From NCBI GenBank assembly GCA_002314325.1, contig DCFC01000029.1:69516-100117 (forward strand): DNA of 30,602 nt, read 5' to 3'. Source of the DNA: Megamonas hypermegale. Lineage in GTDB: Bacteria; Bacillota; Negativicutes; Selenomonadales; Selenomonadaceae. The notes below the pieces were generated by a model. It was not told the DNA's origin. It searched no databases and saw only the letters and a program-made list of their open reading frames with translations. The position numbers and the translations under genes are program-made. Positions within the stretch are counted from its first letter, which is position 1. Each line of letters starts with the position of its first letter. This document shows, one piece after another, positions 25,219-30,602 of the stretch.

Positions 25219-25230
25219 TAAAATCCTCCG

Positions 25231-25776
25231 TTAGTTATTTTCGTTATGCATTATTTTCAAAGCGTGTTCGAATTCTTCTCTCGTTACACCGTAATTATTC
25301 AGACGGCGCAGAAAAGTCTTGGCATTGGCAAAACCGATACCTAAAAGTGCTCCTAGCTTGCCGCGCCGCATGCTGGCACTGTCCGAACCGCTCAGCCCGT
25401 TTAAAATCAAATCGGTTGAGCTGAATTCGTTGGACGGCTGCCAGTCTGCCGTGCGGACTTTGGCCAGCGCTTTGCGGATGGAATCGGGGCTTGCCTGTTC
25501 CACGCCGATATCATTGTGCGCCGTAGCTTCCTCCACCGGAATAAAAGCATGTTTTGCCTGCGGGAAACGTTTCGTCAGGTAGGAGCGAATGCGTTCGCCT
25601 GCAAAGTCTGGGTCGGTCAGAATGATGATGCCTCTTTTTTCGTAGGCAGCTTTGATGTTTTTTATCGTCCGCGGCAGAAGGTTGAAACCCTCCGTGATGA
25701 TACAGTCGGCTTCAACAGCTTTATTGATTGCCACGACATCCATTTTTCCTTCAACAACTAATACTTCTTTTATCAT
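25231..25776 (-). CDS. rnmV: Ribonuclease M5
   Basis: 181 residues, a Toprim-domain nuclease that trims the 5S rRNA precursor. Toprim landmarks are VVEGKMDVVAI (the catalytic Glu) and ILTDPDFAGERIR (the DxD pair). The C-terminal part has LGIGFANAKTFLRRLN and TREEFEHAL, typical of RNase M5. It belongs to the yabE-rnmV-rsmA neighbourhood of Firmicutes. Here a toxin-antitoxin-like unit sits between yabE and rnmV, and rnmV has its own weak promoter (minus-strand TATACT at 25817-25822, poor -35). Confidence 0.95.
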   Translation of the reverse strand: MIKEVLVVEGKMDVVAINKAVEADCIITEGFNLLPRTIKNIKAAYEKRGIIILTDPDFAGERIRSYLTKRFPQAKHAFIPVEEATAHNDIGVEQASPDSIRKALAKVRTADWQPSNEFSSTDLILNGLSGSDSASMRRGKLGALLGIGFANAKTFLRRLNNYGVTREEFEHALKIMHNENN

Positions 25777-25878
25777 AAAAACAAAATCCTTCTTATGCTT
25801 TAATTTTCATTCGTCTAGTATAACAAAAATAATTTATAAAGGGAAGAATTTCTCAAAAAGAGTTGTTGATAAACAACT

Positions 25879-25906
25879 TTGATAATTCTATTTCTTGTGT
25901 TATAAT
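25879..25906 (+). promoter_or_regulatory. Promoter of the small toxin-like gene
   Basis: TTGATA (25879-25884), 16-base spacer, perfect TATAAT (25901-25906). Directly upstream lies a small stem AGTTGTT/AACAACT (25861-25867 with 25872-25878), which could be a protein site or the end of an unseen transcript. Confidence 0.75.
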
Positions 25907-25952
25907 AAAAAAGCCTTTTAAGGCATGAAGAGATGAAATGATGTGTCAGACT

Positions 25953-25968
25953 CTCCTCGTTGGAGGAG
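25953..25968 (+). promoter_or_regulatory. 5'-UTR hairpin masking the toxin Shine-Dalgarno
   Basis: CTCCTC (25953-25958) pairs with GAGGAG (25963-25968) across a GTTG loop, covering most of the very strong SD GGAGGAGGTGG ahead of the ATG at 25978. A second stem GCCTT/AAGGC stands at the RNA 5' end. SD masking of this kind is common in type I toxin mRNAs. Confidence 0.7.
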
Positions 25969-25977
25969 GTGGTTTAA

Positions 25978-26058
25978 ATGACAGAATACGAAGTAATATC
26001 TTTGATGATAGCAGGCGTAACGATGGCATTTACCATTCTTGCATATTTTAAGAAGTAA
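25978..26058 (+). CDS. Small membrane peptide, putative holin-like type I toxin
   Basis: 26 codons. The peptide begins MTEYEVISLMIAGV, continues as one uncharged hydrophobic helix and ends in a Lys-Lys tail. This is the layout of the short holin-like toxins of Firmicutes type I systems (acidic start, ISLMI, single membrane span, basic end). The gene has its own consensus promoter, an SD-masking leader hairpin and a terminator. A divergently placed promoter on the other strand sends an antisense RNA into the 3' end of this mRNA. Toxicity is inferred: likely membrane depolarisation or permeabilisation if over-translated. A harmless small membrane protein remains possible. An overlapping 37-codon frame at 25938-26051 could be a leader. 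Confidence 0.75.
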   Translation: MTEYEVISLMIAGVTMAFTILAYFKK

Positions 26059-26084
26059 GTTTTATAAAAAACACTTTGCATAAA

Positions 26085-26180
26085 ATAAAAAGAAGTCATG
26101 ACATAACGTCTGACTTCTTCTTTATTTTCACACACTTGAGAAGAGGCTGACGGGCTAACATCAGTTTATCTCTTCTTTAT
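26085..26180 (-). ncRNA. Candidate antisense antitoxin RNA
   Basis: Predicted from a consensus promoter (26187-26215) and a terminator (stem 26091-26098 with 26111-26118, T-rich tail on the minus strand to about 26080). It would be about 95 nt with a 5' stem (AGAAGAG/CTCTTCT around a CTGA/TCAG pair, 26132-26178). It converges on the toxin mRNA, and the last roughly 40 bases of the two RNAs are complementary through the shared terminator. This matches 3'-overlapping type I antitoxins such as RatA. Confidence 0.65.
26091..26118. terminator. Shared bidirectional terminator of toxin mRNA and antisense RNA
   Basis: AGAAGTCA (26091-26098) pairs with TGACTTCT (26111-26118). T-rich tracts follow on the + strand (CTTTATTTT) and on the minus strand (TTTTTATTTTATG). 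Confidence 0.85.
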
Positions 26181-26186
26181 GTTTTT

Positions 26187-26215
26187 ATTATACTATAAAA
26201 TTATTCATTTTGCAA
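26187..26215 (-). promoter_or_regulatory. Promoter of the candidate antisense RNA
   Basis: Minus-strand TTGCAA (26210-26215), 17-base spacer, perfect TATAAT (26187-26192). No ORF follows it on the minus strand before the terminator, so it most likely drives a non-coding RNA. Confidence 0.75.
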
Positions 26216-26223
26216 TAAACGAT

Positions 26224-26264
26224 AAAAAGAGACTGTTGCTTAAAATTGGTAACAGTCTCTTTTT
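26224..26264. terminator. Terminator of the yabE-like gene
   Basis: 14-base perfect arms (26224-26237 with 26251-26264, core GAGACTGTT/AACAGTCTC) with T runs on both outer sides, placed right after the yabE stop. Confidence 0.9.
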
Positions 26265-26267
26265 TAT

Positions 26268-27257
26268 TTAATCTAAGATGTAAACTTCCACACCGCGTCG
26301 GCCGAAACTCATGGCCTGCGTGTAATCTTCCATACATAAATCAATCGTGTAACCGTTTACGGCTCCGCCGGTATCAGCTGCAATAGCTTCACCGTAGCCC
26401 GGAATATATAAACGAGTACCAAGCGGGATGACATTCGGGTCCACTGCCGCTACGCCGTAGCGTGCCGGAATGCCCAATGCGGTATAACCGCCGCCGCCGC
26501 CGTCATACGGCAGGTAGGCACTGGCTTCCATGTACAGTACCTGCGAATAGGAGCGCAGACCGACAGTCTGCTGAGCTACCGGTTCGGCGATGCCCTCGCG
26601 TACAATTTTGTCTTTAGCGCGGACGAGCTGAGATGTCTGAACGACTTCCTCATTGATTTTCACGCCGTTATGATATCTCTCTCTTACCAGCAAACGATTG
26701 AGACCGTTTCTACCTTCTTGTTCTACTTCTTCAATTCCCTTGATTAAGGAACTGTCTGGTTCTTTTATTACGTTATATGGCTGAACTTCATCTTTTAATA
26801 CTAATCTAGTTGATACGTTTAATACTTTGATTTTGGAGTTGGTATTTATCTGAGCATTCTTATCCTGGTCGACAAAATACTTATCTTCATTTAAATTCAG
26901 TGAAGACATTAATTCACCGACTGTTTTTTTTGCGGTTTTAATCGTTTTTGTTTTTCCGTCGATTTCAATACTTACGGGAACGGCACGATTTACAGTGATA
27001 ACGGAATTGTCCTTCACATCACCGGTGGATACGCTGTAATCGTCATTTTCCTGTAAATTGACACCTGCTTGTTTTAATATACTCTTTGGATTATTATAGA
27101 CCGTACTGATTACCTTCTGATTGCCATCAGCTACAACTGTAACATTTTTGTTTGTACTGACAAAACCTGTTAATGTAGCTGCTACAAAACACAATACAAA
27201 GACGATTGTCAGTTTGCGTTTTGCTGCATCATGGCTGAATAGGTTTCTTAAATCCAT
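26268..27257 (-). CDS. yabE: YabE-like DUF348/G5/3D-domain cell-wall protein
   Basis: 329 residues. A single N-terminal membrane anchor or signal (KLTIVFVLCFVAATLTGFVS, residues 16-35) is followed by two DUF348-like repeats (from VTVVADGNQKVISTV and from VSIEIDGKTKTIKT). Next is a G5 region (GLNRLLVRERYHNGVKINEE) and a C-terminal 3D domain (EASAYLPYDGGGGG, VAAVDPNVIPLGTRLYIPGY, AADTGGAVNG, IDLCM) with its conserved aspartates. 3D domains belong to resuscitation-factor-like lytic enzymes, so it probably trims peptidoglycan outside the cell. Firmicutes YabE has the same neighbours (tatD upstream, rnmV and rsmA downstream). It has a perfect consensus promoter and dyads upstream that hint at regulated expression. 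Confidence 0.9.
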   Translation of the reverse strand: MDLRNLFSHDAAKRKLTIVFVLCFVAATLTGFVSTNKNVTVVADGNQKVISTVYNNPKSILKQAGVNLQENDDYSVSTGDVKDNSVITVNRAVPVSIEIDGKTKTIKTAKKTVGELMSSLNLNEDKYFVDQDKNAQINTNSKIKVLNVSTRLVLKDEVQPYNVIKEPDSSLIKGIEEVEQEGRNGLNRLLVRERYHNGVKINEEVVQTSQLVRAKDKIVREGIAEPVAQQTVGLRSYSQVLYMEASAYLPYDGGGGGYTALGIPARYGVAAVDPNVIPLGTRLYIPGYGEAIAADTGGAVNGYTIDLCMEDYTQAMSFGRRGVEVYILD

Positions 27258-27281
27258 TGAACTCCTCCTTTTCGAAGAGTT

Positions 27282-27310
27282 ATTATACCAAGATTTTACA
27301 CTTTTGTCAA
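27282..27310 (-). promoter_or_regulatory. yabE promoter
   Basis: Minus-strand perfect TTGACA (27305-27310), 17-base spacer ending TGG, perfect TATAAT (27282-27287): a near-ideal vegetative promoter. Confidence 0.88.
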
Positions 27311-27314
27311 ATTT

Positions 27315-27351
27315 TTACATAAATATGTAACATTTTTCGCTGTAAAAATGT
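27315..27351. promoter_or_regulatory. Two dyads directly upstream of the yabE promoter
   Basis: TTACATA-AA-TATGTAA (27315-27330) and ACATTTTT/AAAAATGT (27330-27337 with 27344-27351) abut the -35. The repeated TGTAA elements recall cell-wall two-component (WalR-type) sites, but the spacing does not match the known box exactly. The rest of the gap to 27476 holds no recognisable gene. Confidence 0.45.
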
Positions 27352-27476
27352 AAACATCAAACAGGCGGAAATCCTTTAGCTATAAGGTTTTTGGTTTATA
27401 TAAACACGATTTTATCTGCTGTCTGTTAAAATGTATTTCTTATCGTAAAAGACAGATTTACATAGAAAAAATATAC

Positions 27477-27517
27477 AAAAAACCCTGCCCGAATATTTCA
27501 CCCGAGCAGGGTTTTTT
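27477..27517 (-). terminator. Terminator of the metG-tatD operon
   Basis: Stem AAAAAACCCTGC (27477-27488) with GCAGGGTTTTTT (27506-27517). On the minus strand it directly follows the tatD stop and ends in a T run. Confidence 0.92.
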
Positions 27518-28281
27518 TAATCCAAGTTAAATAGATTTACGGCATTTTGTGTTGTCTGCCGAGCAACTTCTTCCAAAGAAATATTTCTGATTTCAGCTAC
27601 TTTTTCTGCTATATATTTTACATAAGCCGGTTCATTGCGTCTGCCGCGCTTCGGTACGGGTGCAAGATACGGGCTGTCCGTTTCAAGCAGCAGTCTGTCG
27701 AGCGGAATTTGAGCGATTATTTCCGGCAGTTTAGCAGCATTTTTGAATGTCAAAGGGCCGTCCACGCCGAGAAACCAGCCCATTTTCAACAGTTCCTTCG
27801 CCATTTCCCAGCTGCCGGAAAAGCAGTGAATGGAACCGGTAAGCCCTTTGCCTTCCTTTTTGAGGATTGCCATCGTGTCGCCGTGCGCGTCGCGGTCGTG
27901 TATGCTGACCGGCATGTGCATCTGACGCGCCACATCGAGCTGGCGGATGAAAATCTCCTGCTGTTTTTCGCGCGAGGCGTTTTCGTAGTAATAATCAAGA
28001 CCGATTTCGCCGAGCACTTTCACTTTCGGATGGGTCATCATTTCCGCCAGTCTGTCGTAATCACCGGCAACAAGGCTTAGTGCTTCCTGCGGGTGAACGC
28101 CTGCTCCGGCAAAGATGCCGTCGTATTTCTCGGCGATTTTCACGGCGTTTTGGGAAGCTGTCATCGTGTCGCCCATGGATATAATGCGCGTTACGCCGTA
28201 TTCTGCGGCACGGGCGATTACTTCATCAAGGTCGCTTTCGTATTTTACATCATCGAGATGAGCATGTGTATCTACGAGCAT
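27517..28281 (-). CDS. tatD: TatD-family metal-dependent hydrolase / 3'-5' exonuclease
   Basis: 254 residues, a TIM-barrel amidohydrolase of the TatD/YcfH type. Metal ligands are visible in DTHAHLDD (N-terminus), GEIGLDYYY, PVSIHDRDAH, GSIHCFSGS and LLLETDSPYL. The C-terminal RRNEPAYVKYIAEKVAEI is family-typical. Known members are DNA or RNA 3'-5' exonucleases involved in repair and quality control. The ATG lies one base beyond the metG stop, so the two genes form one unit, as in Bacillus. Confidence 0.95.
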   Translation of the reverse strand: MLVDTHAHLDDVKYESDLDEVIARAAEYGVTRIISMGDTMTASQNAVKIAEKYDGIFAGAGVHPQEALSLVAGDYDRLAEMMTHPKVKVLGEIGLDYYYENASREKQQEIFIRQLDVARQMHMPVSIHDRDAHGDTMAILKKEGKGLTGSIHCFSGSWEMAKELLKMGWFLGVDGPLTFKNAAKLPEIIAQIPLDRLLLETDSPYLAPVPKRGRRNEPAYVKYIAEKVAEIRNISLEEVARQTTQNAVNLFNLD

Positions 28282-28282
28282 T

Positions 28283-30214
28283 TTATTTCACCTTACTGCC
28301 GACCGGCATGGAGGTTTCCACGATTTGCAGCTTATCGCCTTTGGAAGCGGCAAGCAGCATACCGTGCGACATTACGCCGCGCAGTTTTGCCGGTTTTAAA
28401 TTAGCGACGAGAATTACGTGTTTGCCGATGAGTTCTTCCGGTTTGTAGAATTTGGCGATACCGGATACGACCGTTCTTTCCTCATCGCCGAGCGAAACCT
28501 GCAATTTCAGCAATTTTTCCGTTTTCGGCACCGGTTCAGCCGCGATGATTTCCGCCACGCGCAAATCGACTTTGGCGAAATCGTCGATTTTAATCATGTT
28601 GTCATCTTCAGCTACAGGTTCAGCTTTTTTTGCTTCTTTTTTCGGCTGAGCTTTCGGCTGCTGCACCGGTTTTTCTTCTTCGATTTCAATGCGCGGGAAA
28701 AGCTGCTGCGGTTTGTTGATTTTCGTTCCTACTGCCGTTTTGCCCCAGACTTCAATATCGCTGATACGCACGTCTTCGAATTTTTCGGCAACGTTGAGCT
28801 GTTCCCACATTTTGCGCGCTGTTACCGGTATGAACGGTTCAATCATGACGCTGATAATGCGCAGGCTTTCTGCCAAATCGTACAGTACGCGGTTCAGTTC
28901 GGCTTTTCTGGATTCGTCCTTGCCTAGCACCCACGGCGTCGTTTCGTCGATGTATTTATTGCTGCGGCTGATAAACGACCATACAAGTTTAATGCTGTCG
29001 CTCAGCTTCATATCGTCCATGTATTGTTTATAATCGGCAACGGTTTTTGCTGCATCATCAATTAAAGCCTGGTCAACAGGACGGATTTCACCCGGTTCAA
29101 GAATAACGCCGCCGTTATATTTATTAATCATGCTGAGTGTGCGGTGCAGCAGATTGCCGAGGTCGTTCGCCAAATCGGAGTTAATGCGCTGAATGAGTGC
29201 ATCGCGTGAGAAATTGCCGTCCTGACCGAGATTGATTTCACGCAGCAGGAAATAGCGGATAGCGTCAGCGCCGAATTCGTCGATTAAACCGATCGGGTCT
29301 ACTACATTGCCTTTCGATTTGGACATCTTGTCGCCGTCGACAACGAGCCAGCCGTGGCCGTATACTTTCTTCGGCAGCGGTAAATCGAGCGCCATCAGGA
29401 TAATCGGCCAGATGATCGTATGGAAACGGACGATTTCCTTGCCGACAAGGTGCAGGTCAGCCGGCCAGAATTTGTGGAATTTTTCCGGGTCGTCCAGATA
29501 GCCGATTGGTGTCAGGTAGTTCGTGAGAGCATCAAACCATACGTAAATAACGTGTTTCGGGTCAATCGGCACCGGAATGCCCCAGTCGAACGAGGTGCGG
29601 GAAATACACAAATCATCAAGACCTTGTTTAATGAAGTTAATCATTTCATTGCGGCGCGATACTGGCTGAATAAAATCAGGATGTTCTTCGATATATTGAA
29701 GCAGGCGGTCGGCATATTTGGAAATTTTGAAGAAATACGCTTCTTCGGCTACTTCCTTGACTTCACGGCCGCAATCCGGACATTTGCCGTCCACGAGCTG
29801 GCGTTCCAGCCAGAAGCTTTCACACGGCGTACAGTACAGACCTTTGTATGCTCCTTTATAGATGTCGCCTTTTTCGTAAATGCGGCGGAAAACTTCCTGC
29901 ACAACTTTTTCATGACGCGGCTGCGTTGTGCGGATGAAATCGTCGTTGGAGATGTTGAGCATTTTCCAGAGGTTCTGGAAACCGGCAACGATTTTGTCTA
30001 CGTATTCAATCGGCGTAACACCCTGTTCCTGCGCTTTCTGTTCGATTTTCTGTCCGTGCTCGTCGGAACCTGTCAGGAAAAATACGTCGAAGTCGGATAA
30101 ACGTTTATAACGTGCAATGCTGTCGGCGATGGTCGTGCAGTAGGCATGACCGATATGCAGCTTGGCACTAGGGTAGTAAATAGGCGTGGTTATATAAAAT
30201 GATTTTTTAGCCAA
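28283..30214 (-). CDS. metG: Methionyl-tRNA synthetase
   Basis: 643 residues. Charges initiator and elongator tRNA-Met. The HIGH motif appears as HIGH in TTPIYYPSAKLHIGHAYC, the KMSKS loop as [15 protein letters not shown] zinc knuckle CTPCESFW...CPDCG is near residues 125-145. A charged Lys/Glu/Pro-rich linker (QQPKAQPKKEAKKAEPVAED) leads to a C-terminal tRNA-binding OB-fold domain beginning IKIDDFAKVDLRV and ending SMPVGSKVK. The start is taken as TTG at 30214 because TAAGGAGG lies about nine bases ahead; the longer frame has no SD. It has its own promoter placed next to a repeat copy. No S-box or T-box is visible in the short leader. Confidence 0.97.
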   Translation of the reverse strand: MAKKSFYITTPIYYPSAKLHIGHAYCTTIADSIARYKRLSDFDVFFLTGSDEHGQKIEQKAQEQGVTPIEYVDKIVAGFQNLWKMLNISNDDFIRTTQPRHEKVVQEVFRRIYEKGDIYKGAYKGLYCTPCESFWLERQLVDGKCPDCGREVKEVAEEAYFFKISKYADRLLQYIEEHPDFIQPVSRRNEMINFIKQGLDDLCISRTSFDWGIPVPIDPKHVIYVWFDALTNYLTPIGYLDDPEKFHKFWPADLHLVGKEIVRFHTIIWPIILMALDLPLPKKVYGHGWLVVDGDKMSKSKGNVVDPIGLIDEFGADAIRYFLLREINLGQDGNFSRDALIQRINSDLANDLGNLLHRTLSMINKYNGGVILEPGEIRPVDQALIDDAAKTVADYKQYMDDMKLSDSIKLVWSFISRSNKYIDETTPWVLGKDESRKAELNRVLYDLAESLRIISVMIEPFIPVTARKMWEQLNVAEKFEDVRISDIEVWGKTAVGTKINKPQQLFPRIEIEEEKPVQQPKAQPKKEAKKAEPVAEDDNMIKIDDFAKVDLRVAEIIAAEPVPKTEKLLKLQVSLGDEERTVVSGIAKFYKPEELIGKHVILVANLKPAKLRGVMSHGMLLAASKGDKLQIVETSMPVGSKVK

Positions 30215-30251
30215 AAAAATTTCCTCCTTAAAATAATAAAATCTTTTATCT

Positions 30252-30281
30252 ATTATAAAACAAAAAAGAGGAAACATACAA
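30252..30281 (-). promoter_or_regulatory. metG promoter
   Basis: Minus-strand TTGTAT (30276-30281), 18-base spacer, perfect TATAAT (30252-30257). The -35 ends three bases before the hairpin of the right-edge repeat. Confidence 0.65.
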
Positions 30282-30284
30282 TAT

Positions 30285-30602
30285 GTTCATTTTTCTTTGA
30301 AGTCAAAGAAAAATGAACCAAAAAGAAACCTTTTAACGTTTCGCTACCGCTGCACTGGGCGAGCCTTCGTAGCTTTTTTTTAAAAACAGGCAGTACAACG
30401 GCTCGAAATGTTTGGAATTTGGCTCGTGCTTTTGGGTTTCAGCAATAACTTAATTTGAGCTGTTGAAACTATAGTTCGCTAGTCATGCTAAAACTTTCAT
30501 CCATATTAGAGCATTTTCACGGTAGCTTTAGCTATTAAAAAGAATAATATTTAGATATGGTTTTAGTTTAAATGTTTGAGCGAAGCGAGTTTTTAAACGT
30601 TA
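30285..30602 (+). repeat. Dispersed repeat, right copy (runs off the window)
   Basis: It starts with a perfect 16-bp hairpin (30285-30300 with 30303-30318, arm GTTCATTTTTCTTTGA), then CCAAAAAGAAA and blocks shared in inverted order with 1-261. The outer part TTTGAGCGAAGCGAGTTTTT is shared with the reverse complement of 9719-9760 in the middle copy. No ORF is supported. The end is cut by the window edge. Confidence 0.9.

Noticed and set aside
25816..25878. Small stem AGTTGTT/AACAACT as the terminator of rnmV
   Set aside because: It lies upstream, not downstream, of rnmV and has no T run; better seen as a possible site next to the toxin promoter.
25938..26051. 37-codon frame overlapping the small toxin gene in another frame
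   Set aside because: Weak SD and no hydrophobic segment. The 26-codon frame has the strong SD and a membrane-peptide pattern. It could still be a leader, but was not called as a gene.
27311..27476. c-di-AMP (ydaO-type) riboswitch ahead of yabE
   Set aside because: The structured part lies upstream of the consensus promoter, so it would not be in the yabE transcript, and no ydaO core motifs are visible.
30215..30277. 21-codon N-terminal extension of metG
   Set aside because: It has no SD and would lie over the -10 region; TTG at 30214 has a strong SD.

Overview
The window is ordinary chromosome from a low-to-moderate-GC Firmicute. Supporting signs are a LeuS T-box, RNase J, the gene order metG-tatD-yabE-rnmV-rsmA, lepA-hemW and strong sigma-A-type promoters. 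A Negativicutes gut anaerobe fits the gene mix best (late menaquinone genes, Fhs-type one-carbon metabolism, GntP and OFA transporters), but this is an inference and the genus cannot be fixed from here. No rRNA, tRNA, CRISPR array, transposase or prophage was seen. Six of 25 genes start with TTG behind a good Shine-Dalgarno (SD), and one regulator appears to start with ATA.

Layout. (i) 1-5443: a dispersed repeat, then the + strand run ubiD-ubiA-folD (quinone decarboxylase and prenyltransferase, methylene-THF dehydrogenase), then a ZTP riboswitch with terminator in front of fhs (formate-THF ligase). (ii) 5489-11615: a minus-strand acid-sugar locus made of a GntR/FCD regulator, a GarR-like 3-hydroxyacid dehydrogenase, a DUF1537 kinase, a class II ketose-bisphosphate-type aldolase, a solitary PTS glucitol-type IIA and a GntP permease. 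A second copy of the repeat lies between dehydrogenase and kinase. (iii) 11636-17144, minus strand: a DUF1624-like membrane protein, leuS with its T-box, the branched-chain amino-acid carrier brnQ, and an Rrf2 regulator with three cysteines. (iv) 17210-23597, + strand: lepA-hemW, RNase J, then a second ZTP riboswitch controlling an OFA-family (oxalate/formate-type) MFS transporter. (v) 23598-30214, minus strand: xth, rsmA, rnmV, a 3D-domain YabE-like protein, tatD and metG. Between rnmV and yabE sits a compact candidate type I toxin-antitoxin unit with a 26-codon membrane peptide. An inverted copy of the left-edge repeat closes the window.

How the parts connect. The two ZTP riboswitches share a 37-nt identical core and tie fhs to the OFA transporter. 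This suggests that a shortage of 10-formyl-THF (high ZTP) raises both formate activation and, by inference, formate entry. The acid-sugar genes combine the same three enzyme families found fused in one plant polypeptide, plus a permease and an unexpected PTS IIA protein. The most interesting items are the type I TA candidate, the ZTP-controlled transporter, the solitary IIA in the acid-sugar operon, the ATA-start GntR gene with visible operators, and the hairpin-capped repeat family whose three copies sit at operon edges.
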